DNA from: Candidatus Odyssella thessalonicensis L13 | GTDB lineage: Bacteria > Pseudomonadota > Alphaproteobacteria > Paracaedibacterales > Paracaedibacteraceae | Direction of reading: 5' to 3' | NCBI RefSeq assembly: GCF_000190415.1 | Contig: NZ_AEWF01000001.1 | Span: 558,001-622,000 of the forward strand | Length of the DNA: 64,000 nt | In this document: positions 50,047 through 58,826 of the stretch, piece after piece | Layout of the letters: every line of letters begins with the position of its first letter | Position numbering within the stretch: the stretch's first letter is position 1 | Position numbers and translations under genes: made by a program | Notes under the pieces: generated by a model | Database searches by the model: none | The model's input: only the letters and a program-made list of their open reading frames with translations | What the model was told of the DNA's origin: nothing

Positions 50047-52893
50047 ATGAAGAAAACTATGAAAAGCCATTTATATCTCTCATCTTCCCTAATTCTGAGC
50101 CTATTTGCCCCCCTGCCATCTTCAACAGCAATGGAGGCACCTGCTGTAATAGGAGGTCCCGTACCAGAAATCGCCGAAAGAGGTGCATTAGAATATGCAG
50201 AGTTTATATCCTTATTTGAGCAGTACCCTATTAATGTTCAAGACATTACAGAGGCAAGAGAACAAAATCATGCAGATAATCCAAACTCTGCTGCTCAAAG
50301 CCAATTGCTGCCTTTAATGGACAAAAGATTAATTGATATTCCTGAATTTAGGAAATTTTTTATAGGTGCTCTTGGAAGTGGCGAAGTGTCTAAATATATA
50401 GAAAACCACCTATTCTCAACTCCTATGATGCAGTACTATATTGAGAGGGTTGATGCAATTTTTAGAGAGACGTTTTTGCGTCTTTATCAAATGGCGCAGG
50501 ATGATCTGCAACAAACACGTTTAGCCTCGTCCTTTTCAAAGTTATATTTTATCAGTTTTATTTCTTATCTCGCTCCAGGTTATGATCAAAGATCAACGAC
50601 CTCTTTATTCTCTGCTCTTCTATTGCATGCTAATAAAAAACAGATATCTTTCGCGCGGTTCTTATTAAGCAGCCCTAATATTAATGTAGTTTACAATTAT
50701 CTTTATAGTGAAGGTATAACAAAAACAGGATTGGATGTTGCTAAATATAATGATGTTCTAGAAATGCTTCAAGCTGACTGGGATAATGAAGTAAGGAGTA
50801 ATCGCTCTAAAGAGCCTGGAAGAGCGCTGAACAATAAAAGACAGAGAGAGGAAGAGATAGAAAAGGATAGGCAGCAGCCAAATGGTCAAGATCACCTCCC
50901 TCAACCAGCCCATAAAAAATTAAAGGTTCCTTCGCCCCAGCTATTGGCTCAACCTGGTGGGATTCCTGTTCCTCCACAGCCGACACCTGCTGCGCTACCG
51001 CCCGTCCCTCAACACGCTCCAGCTCATGAGCAAGCTCCAGTTATCATTCCTGATAATATAGACCCGCGCATCGTTGAATATCATGAAATTAAGACTCTGA
51101 TAAAAAAGCAGCGGGTTGAATTAGCGGAATCTCTCGGTATAGTTACAATTCGCAAGGAGCGACTTCTTGCTTTAAGGCGATCCAATGCTAAACGGGGAGA
51201 TATAACATGGACGATGCTACAGATAAGCTCGATGGAGGGAAAGATACAGGAGCTACAGCAAAAGCTTACCGAGAATATTTCTAAGCGACAATCTCTTAAA
51301 GAGATGATTTCTCAGGATTCTACGCTTACAACGCAATATCAACAATTATGTAGGGCTCAAAAAGGAAACACACCTCAGCCCCAACGTGCACCATCACCCC
51401 CTCAGGTTCCTGCAGTCGTTGCGCCGCAACCGCCTAAACCTGCGGCCATATCTCCAGCCGCTGCCCGACAACCGTCAAGAAGTTCCACCATGCCTCGCGC
51501 TGGGGGACAGCAAATAGCTCAGATTCCCCAAATGAAGGATCAACGTCCTCTCTTGCCGGCTCAGGTTCCCCAAGTGACTGTTCCGCGACTACCGTTACCG
51601 CCCTTAGTTCAGCACAGGAATGCCCAACAGTTACCTCCCGCTCCCGCTGCTCCACAGGCAGAACCTTTTGTTTGGCTGCCTCCTCTGCTGCAACTTGTTC
51701 CTTTCCCGGACCGTCAACAACCACCCCAGGCCGCTGCCGTGGCGCCCGCACTACGCCCACAACCACCCCAGGCCGCTGCCGTGGCGCCCGCACTACGCCC
51801 ACAACCGCCCAAAGCTGCTGCCGCTGCGCCAGCACCCCGCCCACAACTGTTTCCAAGGGCCGCCGTTCCTGCTCCAGCCCGGCGCACACAACCACCCCAA
51901 GCCGCCGCCGTTCCGCCAGCCCCACGCCCACAACCGCCCAAAGCCGCTGCCGTCCCTCCCGCTGCTGCACAGCAAATACAAGTTTTGGGTGCCCCCCCGC
52001 AAGCAGTCTCAGCTGCAACAATAGCTTTAAGTATTGAAGTAACTAGAAACGCTAAAGGGGAAGTATGCTTCATCAATAAGTTCAATAATACAAGATTTTA
52101 TGGTGATTATTTGCCAGCCCGTTCTGCAAATGAGCAACAGCGCCAAGAGTTAAGGGAGATAATAGAGCACCTCTTTAGTTTGGCATTCGCTAAAAAGATC
52201 TCCCAAGAAAACTTTGCCATTGCCTATAATGTCATTGATGTCATTGGTACAGCTCTTAAAGAAAACAAGGAAATTTGCCAGGATCTTTATAACAAATTCA
52301 TAATTGGTAAGAATTATTTACAATATACCAATGATCCGCGGATTATACTTCATTTTGAACTAAGTGATATGCAAGCGCAGGATCGTATCCCTGCTATCTA
52401 TAACACGCTGAGCCTAGCTTATAAATTTGCCCTTGAGCATAACTTGCTGGAAGACTTTTTCACCCATGCATTTCTTGAGAAAATTGAAGGATACGGCTGT
52501 TTAGATGCTGCTCAGAAGTTTATCATTAATTGGTTAGAGACAACCATGGAGAAGATTAAGCGCCGCACTGAAATTAACATGCAGCCTGAACCAGCAACTG
52601 AAGAGATGATTTACAGAACTATACAGGAAGTTTATGAGGCAGCAAAAGTACAGAACAATCTTGATTGTTTAGGAGGGAAGACCTTTGCTCAATATGAACA
52701 AGAATTGAGAAGAAATTACTCCGATACGAAACCACAAGAGCTAACATTACAACTAGAGGAAGCTAAAAGTAAAATGATTGCCAGTTTGAAGGAAGTTTTT
52801 AAGGCTAAAGTATTTGAGCAGCTTGAAGAACTCAATTACATCCCTGATCCGAAATTAATAGAAGACTGTTGGCAAACCATCTTCCCTGAGTAA
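50047..52893 (+). CDS. Large exported protein with Pro/Ala-rich tandem repeats, AME junction (948 aa)
   Basis: Signal peptide (YLSSSLILSLFAPLPSSTA) followed by MEAPAVIGGP. Residues 30-245 are helical. A charged linker rich in Arg, Glu and Gln follows, then a coiled coil near residues 345-430, a long Pro/Gln-rich region (440-650) and a helical C-terminal domain (655-948). The Pro region ends in six copies of a 14-residue unit like QPPQAAAVAPALRP (residues 558-642). Family unknown. Proline-rich linkers of this type connect folded ends in surface or effector proteins and bind SH3 or WW domains in eukaryotes; either role is only possible. The ATG lacks a ribosome site; a second ATG four codons on is an alternative. 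Confidence 0.75.
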   Translation: MKKTMKSHLYLSSSLILSLFAPLPSSTAMEAPAVIGGPVPEIAERGALEYAEFISLFEQYPINVQDITEAREQNHADNPNSAAQSQLLPLMDKRLIDIPEFRKFFIGALGSGEVSKYIENHLFSTPMMQYYIERVDAIFRETFLRLYQMAQDDLQQTRLASSFSKLYFISFISYLAPGYDQRSTTSLFSALLLHANKKQISFARFLLSSPNINVVYNYLYSEGITKTGLDVAKYNDVLEMLQADWDNEVRSNRSKEPGRALNNKRQREEEIEKDRQQPNGQDHLPQPAHKKLKVPSPQLLAQPGGIPVPPQPTPAALPPVPQHAPAHEQAPVIIPDNIDPRIVEYHEIKTLIKKQRVELAESLGIVTIRKERLLALRRSNAKRGDITWTMLQISSMEGKIQELQQKLTENISKRQSLKEMISQDSTLTTQYQQLCRAQKGNTPQPQRAPSPPQVPAVVAPQPPKPAAISPAAARQPSRSSTMPRAGGQQIAQIPQMKDQRPLLPAQVPQVTVPRLPLPPLVQHRNAQQLPPAPAAPQAEPFVWLPPLLQLVPFPDRQQPPQAAAVAPALRPQPPQAAAVAPALRPQPPKAAAAAPAPRPQLFPRAAVPAPARRTQPPQAAAVPPAPRPQPPKAAAVPPAAAQQIQVLGAPPQAVSAATIALSIEVTRNAKGEVCFINKFNNTRFYGDYLPARSANEQQRQELREIIEHLFSLAFAKKISQENFAIAYNVIDVIGTALKENKEICQDLYNKFIIGKNYLQYTNDPRIILHFELSDMQAQDRIPAIYNTLSLAYKFALEHNLLEDFFTHAFLEKIEGYGCLDAAQKFIINWLETTMEKIKRRTEINMQPEPATEEMIYRTIQEVYEAAKVQNNLDCLGGKTFAQYEQELRRNYSDTKPQELTLQLEEAKSKMIASLKEVFKAKVFEQLEELNYIPDPKLIEDCWQTIFPE
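51718..51972 (+). repeat. 42-bp tandem repeats, six copies, coding
   Basis: Copies 1 and 2 (51718-51759 and 51760-51801) are identical. Copies 3, 5 and 6 are 42 bp with substitutions, and copy 4 (51844-51888) is 45 bp. Unit length is a multiple of three, so copy-number change keeps the frame. The array is much more GC-rich than the flanking genes. Confidence 0.92.
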
Positions 52894-52961
52894 AGCGTAG
52901 CCCGCTTAGGGTTTAACGCGCTCCCGCTGATTACTAAGTTTGCTCTGAAGATCAGATTGCC

Positions 52962-52980
52962 AGGAGTCTCCCAGACTCCT
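52962..52980 (+). terminator. Hairpin downstream of the 948-codon gene
   Basis: Perfect 8-bp stem AGGAGTCT/AGACTCCT with a CCC loop, 69 bases after the stop. No U-tract, so only a candidate terminator. Confidence 0.4.
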
Positions 52981-53181
52981 AGCCGCATTCTGCCTTTCAG
53001 ACTTATCTCAAGTTCAACCCCTCTTATTTATTCTAGCAGAATTTTTTTCCACTTTTTAAAATAAATTCTCCCCCCTTATTATAAGTTTATAAAAAAATAA
53101 TATTACCAAAAAATACTTGAATTTATAAAAAACCTTCCCATATCTAAGTCATCAAGAGTTAACACCCCGAGAGGAACTGAG

Positions 53182-53760
53182 ATGAGAAACCCTTTTAAGA
53201 TTGCCTTATGTGCCCTATTAATCAACACTGCTGCCACCGCTGCTCCTTTATCTATAAGCAGTGATGACTATTTTACCACTTCCCCAGCCCATCAATTTGG
53301 AGACTTACACGAGAGTACTCCAACCTTGGCAAAGCCTGCCACTGCGCAAACTATCGAAGCGTTAATGGATATGGTTAACACCACTGAAGTCCAGAACCTT
53401 AAGCAAGTCAAGAATCAGGCTGATCAGGTGATTTCTGTTTTAACGCCTTATACCAATGATGGATTCCAAGAAGCTGTAACGGATTTAGCGAGCGGTGCCT
53501 ATCATACTGGCAAGGCGGTGCTTCAGACAGCAAAGGTTGCCGCACAAATTCTGCCCCCGGCCCTTGGAGTAGCAGGAGGAATCATGGCACTAGATGTTTA
53601 TGGAGTCTATAATTCAGGCAAGGCTCTGGTTTATACAATTCAGGACAATATTGACCAAATCTATTCCGTAAAGAAGAATTTCGTCAAAGGTATGGGCGAG
53701 CTTTACTCAGGCACAAGTTACTTCTGGAATGCCGGGGTGAATTATTTTTATGGCAGCTAA
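53182..53760 (+). CDS. Small exported protein of unknown function (192 aa)
   Basis: Signal peptide MRNPFKIALCALLINTAATA, cleavage likely before APLSIS. The mature part is helical, with a glycine-rich hydrophobic segment ILPPALGVAGGIMALDVYG near residues 123-141 that could enter a membrane, and an aromatic C-terminus (FWNAGVNYFYGS) whose final aromatic pattern slightly recalls outer membrane targeting. No family recognised. Start follows GAGAGGAACTGAG, a good ribosome site. It ends before a clear terminator. Confidence 0.72.
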   Translation: MRNPFKIALCALLINTAATAAPLSISSDDYFTTSPAHQFGDLHESTPTLAKPATAQTIEALMDMVNTTEVQNLKQVKNQADQVISVLTPYTNDGFQEAVTDLASGAYHTGKAVLQTAKVAAQILPPALGVAGGIMALDVYGVYNSGKALVYTIQDNIDQIYSVKKNFVKGMGELYSGTSYFWNAGVNYFYGS

Positions 53761-53836
53761 AATGGCCAATGCCGGTGGCTAGAGGAACTCTCACTCCATT
53801 CTCGCAGAGTCGGCGTTGTCAGCACTTACTACCAAT

Positions 53837-53867
53837 AGATCCCTTGATAAATTCGGGGGATCTTTTT
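53837..53867 (+). terminator. Rho-independent terminator
   Basis: Stem AGATCCC/GGGATCT followed by TTTT, 76 bases after the stop of the 192-residue protein gene; the loop is 13 bases. Confidence 0.7.
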
Positions 53868-53937
53868 AATTTCTTGGAAGGCTGCTAAAACATCCTTCTC
53901 TTTCTTTACAGACAGGCGAGATTTGTGAGGTATAACC

Positions 53938-54576
53938 TTATTCGACGCCGCGTAAACCATTAACAAAGTTGGTCAAGCCAATCTGGCGGCTGCGTCTCAA
54001 CCGTTCAGCAGTAATGATAGCTTGTACTTGAGCAACACTATTATCTAAGCAATCATTGACAATAACATAATTGTATTCTGGCCAGTGGCTCAACTCTTGT
54101 GCTGCCTCAGCCATACGCGAGCGGATAACATTATCAGGATCTTGAGCACGGCTACGTAAACGTTGCTCTAAGGCCTCGACAGTAGGAGGCAGAATAAAAA
54201 CACTCACCAGGTCAGCACGGGCAATATGAGACAATTGCTGAGTCCCTTGCCAGTCAATATCAAAGAGAACATCTTTACCCGCCTCTAAGGAATCGAAAAC
54301 AAATTTCTTAGGCGTCCCATATCCATTACCGAAAACTGTTGCATGCTCTAAAAGATCACCATTAGCGACCATCTCCTTATAGTCATCAGTTGAGACAAAG
54401 AAGTAATCTTTTCCATTGACTTCGCCAGGACGCATAGGGCGGGTGGTCACAGAAATGGACAAAGTCGTATTACTATCCAATTGCAGAACACGACCACAAA
54501 TCGAAGTTTTTCCGGCGCCCGATGGCGAGGAGAGACACAACATAAAGCCGCGTCTGGGAATATTAACGTTGGTCAT
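53938..54576 (-). CDS. gmk: Guanylate kinase
   Basis: A 212-residue nucleotide kinase that phosphorylates GMP to GDP with ATP. Walker A is SSPSGAGKTSICGRVLQ at residues 16-32. The GMP-binding block TTRPMRPGEVNGKDYFFVS, DIDWQGTQQL and the lid RLRSRAQDPDNVIRSRM are all present. Length is typical. It lies 54 bases downstream of the HAD hydrolase gene on the same strand and is probably co-transcribed with it. Confidence 0.95.
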   Translation of the reverse strand: MTNVNIPRRGFMLCLSSPSGAGKTSICGRVLQLDSNTTLSISVTTRPMRPGEVNGKDYFFVSTDDYKEMVANGDLLEHATVFGNGYGTPKKFVFDSLEAGKDVLFDIDWQGTQQLSHIARADLVSVFILPPTVEALEQRLRSRAQDPDNVIRSRMAEAAQELSHWPEYNYVIVNDCLDNSVAQVQAIITAERLRRSRQIGLTNFVNGLRGVE

Positions 54577-54630
54577 TAAGAAACGGTCCAGATAATGTTT
54601 GAATGTATTTCTTAAACTTTATACTAAACG

Positions 54631-55509
54631 CTATCCCCAATACAACTGTTCACAAACATAGGTAGGAGCAATTCCATAATGCTGATAAAGAGATGACAAA
54701 GAAACACCTATGTGGATTTCATGACTATGATAACCCGACATAATAAATAGGCTATCTATTTTCAAGTTTGCAGCAGCATGGATATCGGTTACCAGCGAGT
54801 CACCAATTAATAAGGCAGGCTTACCAGCATGAGCCATCATCACTTCTTCAAACATAATCGGATGGGGTTTACCTACCTCAATAATTCGTCCGCCCATCTT
54901 ATGATATAGCTCACTAAGCAGACCTACCCTCGCCTTCTTATGTTCGTTCTGAATAATATATTTATCCGGATTAGCGCAAACTAAGGTGAGATTACGCTCA
55001 ATTGCATGGCAAAAAAGCGGCATATATGGTGTTACATCCAAGTGGCTCTCATCCATATGAGTAGCCAGTATTATATCTGCCTCCTCAATCTCATTGACAC
55101 CAATTAATTGAGCCTCCTCAGCCCAACCGCATAACTCCCCGTGGTCAATAAAGAAGGTCTTCAGCGGGCGCTTTTTCTCTGGCTCAATGATGCGCATTTT
55201 GAATAGTTCTAATGTCTTTTGACCAGCTGTTATTAATTCAGAATAAAGATCTGGCGTGATTCCTTGCTTACTAAGAAATTTTATTCCATCAGGGCGTGCT
55301 CGGGGATTATTTGTGGTCAAATAAACGATTTTTCCCTGATTCCTTAAATTCTTTAAGGTTTCAAGAGCGGGCTGAAAGACTTCTTTACCGTTATAAATAA
55401 CGCCCCAAAGATCGATAATGAAGACATCATAATTACTGACAATATCAGATAGACCTGCCAGATGTTGGCCCATCAACGGGGCACTTAATATGGGTGTATT
55501 CCTATTCAT
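54631..55509 (-). CDS. HAD-superfamily class IIA hydrolase (TIGR01459 type)
   Basis: A 292-residue phosphatase of the NagD-like class IIA group. Motif I is DVFIIDLWGVIYNGKEVF, with the Asp nucleophile in the DxWGV variant typical of TIGR01459 proteins. Motif II is VYLTTNNPRARP, and motif IV is GDSLVTDIHAAANL. The cap domain lies between. This group is mainly alphaproteobacterial; the substrate is unknown. The gene stands at the head of a probable operon with gmk. Confidence 0.88.
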   Translation of the reverse strand: MNRNTPILSAPLMGQHLAGLSDIVSNYDVFIIDLWGVIYNGKEVFQPALETLKNLRNQGKIVYLTTNNPRARPDGIKFLSKQGITPDLYSELITAGQKTLELFKMRIIEPEKKRPLKTFFIDHGELCGWAEEAQLIGVNEIEEADIILATHMDESHLDVTPYMPLFCHAIERNLTLVCANPDKYIIQNEHKKARVGLLSELYHKMGGRIIEVGKPHPIMFEEVMMAHAGKPALLIGDSLVTDIHAAANLKIDSLFIMSGYHSHEIHIGVSLSSLYQHYGIAPTYVCEQLYWG

Positions 55510-55640
55510 ACTTTTAATTATAAGAGCAATACCTTAACAAATAATAAATTTCTTTATTCAATTTTTAAATGAATTCCTTTAATTATTTTTTAATCGATTA
55601 AGAATAAAAATAGATTAAATCAATTAAAGAGTGTAAAATT

Positions 55641-57472
55641 ATGAATTTAGCTCAAATAATAGATAAGTCCTCTTTTTTGTCACGGTTATATCCCACTGAA
55701 AAAGCCGACATTATAAGTGCAAGTGAAAAGGTGGAGATTCCGGCTGGCCGAACTATATATGTGCAGGATGCGCAAGGAGAATTTGTCTATTTCTTGAGTT
55801 CCGGTGAAGTCGATGTTTTTACTGATAACGATCACAAAATCAAGGGGCCTGGAGACAGCTTTGGTGAGGAAGTTTACTTTGGCTCGGGAAAATACTTAAC
55901 CACGGCAATCGCTAAAACAGATTGCGAAATTTACATGGTGCCCAAAGTTAGTTTTAAGGAAATTGAAAATAATACTAAGAATTTGCCAGAAGGATTCTTT
56001 TCGTCCTTTAGTCAATTGATCAGCAAGGAAGAGATCATTAAAGAAACAGCAAAAAAAACTGAGAGCGCCCAATCCACCAGCCTGAATGAAACGTTTGGTT
56101 GGTTTTTTACCGTTATTGCGCCTCTGGTTATGTTCAAAATTCTGGCAATGGCGGGAATTTCCCCTGAAAGCCGGTGGTTTTTAACCTTTTTAACGTGCTC
56201 TGTTTCCATGTGGATGTTCCGTTTATTCCCTGAATTTGTCCCTGGTGTTTTCTTAGTTATGTCGACCTTAATGTTCGGTCTGGCACCGCCCAGTGTGGTC
56301 TTAAGTGGTTTATCTTCGGAAACGTTTCTTCTTATTATGTCTGTCTATGTGATCAGCCTTTTGGTTACCACCTCTGGCCTGACCCACCGAGCCACCATTT
56401 ACTTAATGAAGTTTGCCTCGAATTCTATGTTGGGTCTTAATCTTGTTATCTTTTTCATTGGCACGATTTTAACACCGATGGTTCCTTCAATTATTAGCCG
56501 TTGTCTTTTGATTACACCCCTCGTCTCTAAAATGCTTCATAACTTTAGAGTCAGCAACAAAAGCCTCTTAAGCGTTCAATTTGCGGCCTCGATTTTTTAT
56601 GGCTGCTCAATTTTTGCAAATGTAATCTTATCTAGCTCGCTAATGAATTTCGTTGTCTTAGGATTGCTACCTACTCAGGAACAAGATCAGTTTCAATGGT
56701 TCGGTTGGTTAAAAGCAGCAAGCGTTTATGGCGTGGTTATTGCTATCGGTTATTTTACTTTTATGCTTATTACAATGATGTTTACTGAAAAAAACTACCC
56801 CCACGCAACACCTTTGTTGAGCAATCGCAGGCTTTGGGAGAATTCAGACGCGAAGAAATTGTCGGCCTTCTGGGGGTTATTCTTGTCACCATTGGGCTGG
56901 TGACCAATAGTTATAATAAAATTCATCCTTCTCTTATTACTCTGTTCGTTATGTTCTGTATTTTTGGCTTTGGATTCATTTCAAAGATTCAATTCCAACG
57001 GGAAGTCGATTGGCCGTTTCTAATTTTTATGGCCTCAGCTGTCAGCATTACCGCCACAATTAAATATCTAGAAATGGATGCCTGGCTGTCTGGTTATCTC
57101 GCGGTTATTACCTCTTATAGCACGTCGGGCGTCATGTTCTTATCTCTGATCTGTGGTATCACCTTAATCGCCCGCTTCTTCTTACCCATTGCGCCGGCGG
57201 TGGTGTTATTAAGCACGATATTTATCCCTTTGTCGGTAAAACAAGGGGTGAATCCCTGGCTGGTTGCGTTTATCATTCTTGTGGCAGCCGATATGTGGTT
57301 TATTCCTTATCAAAACTCCTTTTATATCATCTTTGAAGAGGCGGGATTAATCAACAATCAGCTCTTTTATAACCGCGCCAAGTTTATTGTCTACAACTTT
57401 TTTATCGGTCTTATCAAAATAGGGTCATTCTATATCTCGATTCCCTATTGGAAATCCCTGGGCTTGCTATAA
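55641..57472 (+). pseudogene. DASS/SLC13-type anion transporter with N-terminal cyclic-nucleotide-binding-like domain, split by one frameshift
   Basis: Two overlapping + frames, 55641-56903 and the frame that continues to 57472, form one protein of about 610 residues. Residues 1-120 resemble a cNMP-binding domain (FLSSGEVDVFTDND, then GPGDSFGEEVYFGSGKYLTT), although the phosphate-cassette Arg is replaced by Lys. The rest is a polytopic DASS-type carrier with both re-entrant halves (for example PMVPSIISRCLLITPLVSKM and ARFFLPIAPAVVLLSTIFIP). The frame breaks in or just after a run of seven A at 56788-56794. One more A would give TEKKLPPRNTFVEQSQALGE and join the halves. It may be a true mutation or a homopolymer sequencing error. 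The next gene encodes a substrate-binding protein. Confidence 0.75.
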
Positions 57473-57484
57473 GGAGGCACCAAA

Positions 57485-58510
57485 ATGAAGAGAAGACTTA
57501 AAAATATACTTTTATACATATTCATTCTGGGGTTTATTAGTACGGCTGTCATTTATAACGTGCATAAGCCAATCGTCCTGGTCTTACACAGTTATAATGC
57601 TGATTACTCGTGGACACGCGATGTTAACGAGGGCATCAAAAAAGTGCTGGTATCAACAGGGTACTATAATGTGCGTTGGCATTATATGGATACGAAGAAC
57701 AACCCCTCTGACGCCCATAAAAGCAGAGCTGGCTTAATTGCCCGACGGGTTATCGACGAAATTAAACCTAACATTATTCTCGCCGTGGATGATGATGCTC
57801 AAGAATACATTTCTAAATATTATGTCGATAATCCCCAGATTAAAATTATATTTTCCGGTGTTAATGCGACTCCTGAAGCTTATGGATTTGAAAGCGCTCA
57901 GAATGTCACCGGGATTCTGGAACGGATCCCGCTCAAAGGCTTAAAAGACACACTTGAGCAGATTCGAAATATTAATCCCCAAATAAAAGATATCCGGATC
58001 TTGCATTTATCGGATGATTCTAATACGGTGCAGGCGGATGATGAATTTATTCATACTTTTGGTTCTGAATGGGGGGAGGTCAAGGTTCTGCCTTCCATCT
58101 TAGTGCACACTTTTCGGGATTGGAAGAAAGCCGTAATGTTGGCACCGACTGAAGTCAATTTCCTTATTGTCTCAAATTACCGCAAAGTCTATGATGACGA
58201 TGGCCGCATGGTACCACCGGCTGAAATTGTTAAGTGGACTGTGGAAAATTCCAAGATTCCTGTTATTGGCTTAAACGGCTTTACCGTTGAAGACGGCGCT
58301 AAGTTTGCCGTGGCCACCTCCCCCTTTGAACAAGGAGAGGTCGCGGCCAAAATGGTATTAGACATTCTCCAAAATGACAAGAATCCTAAAGAAATTCCCA
58401 TCACCCAAACCAAGCAGTTCATTATTTATATGCGCGGCAAATTTGACTTACATGTGCCCGCCATTTATGAAGCTTTTGCGCGCGCTGCAAATAAATATTG
58501 GGAGAAGTAG
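57485..58510 (+). CDS. Periplasmic substrate-binding protein (ABC_sub_bind-like), paired with the DASS-type carrier
   Basis: A 341-residue type I periplasmic-binding-fold protein with an uncleaved-looking N-terminal anchor (NILLYIFILGFISTAVIYNV). The first strand VLVLHSYNADYSWTRDVNEG is typical of the family found both in ABC systems and as sensor domains of histidine kinases. Later, KPNIILAVDDDAQEYISKYY and FSGVNATPEAYGFE define the hinge region. The gene starts 12 bases after the carrier's stop, behind AGGAGGCACCAAA, and ends at a strong terminator. No ABC ATPase or permease is nearby, so it may deliver ligand to the adjacent secondary carrier or act as a sensor. Confidence 0.82.
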   Translation: MKRRLKNILLYIFILGFISTAVIYNVHKPIVLVLHSYNADYSWTRDVNEGIKKVLVSTGYYNVRWHYMDTKNNPSDAHKSRAGLIARRVIDEIKPNIILAVDDDAQEYISKYYVDNPQIKIIFSGVNATPEAYGFESAQNVTGILERIPLKGLKDTLEQIRNINPQIKDIRILHLSDDSNTVQADDEFIHTFGSEWGEVKVLPSILVHTFRDWKKAVMLAPTEVNFLIVSNYRKVYDDDGRMVPPAEIVKWTVENSKIPVIGLNGFTVEDGAKFAVATSPFEQGEVAAKMVLDILQNDKNPKEIPITQTKQFIIYMRGKFDLHVPAIYEAFARAANKYWEK

Positions 58511-58517
58511 TGAAAGG

Positions 58518-58549
58518 AAAAGGGGCACCCTGAGCAGCGCCCCTTTTTT
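58518..58549 (+). terminator. Rho-independent terminator
   Basis: Stem AAAAGGGGC/GCCCCTTTT (9 bp) with the 3' T-run extended to six T, 8 bases after the stop of the substrate-binding protein gene. The remaining 58550-58826 spacer before radA shows no feature I can support. Confidence 0.85.
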
Positions 58550-58826
58550 CCTTCATATAACTCTTCCCATCTTAGCCAGCAAAACCTTGCCATTATAATA
58601 CTATAATGACGTTCAACCATTTTAAGTCTTACTTAATCAAGCCCAGAGAAAGAGGTCGGCGGAGTTATATTCTCTGTAAGCATCAATACCACCCTATTCT
58701 TTAAAAGGCACTTTTAATCGGATTCATCATAAAGCCTGGATATATGTTACGAGTTCATTTATAATGTTATCAGATTAAAATAGTAAGTGTCGTGGCTTTA
58801 CTAACTAGAATTTAAGAATACTGCCT

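Noticed and set aside
51718-51972. Tandem repeats as a possible CRISPR array
   Set aside because: Units are contiguous without spacers, are multiples of three, and are translated within a gene.
51434-52085. Several long ORFs on both strands (up to 195 codons on the - strand) across the Pro/Ala repeat region
   Set aside because: They are shadows of the GC-rich 42-bp repeats, which lack stop codons in most frames; the + frame of the 948-codon gene continues on both sides.
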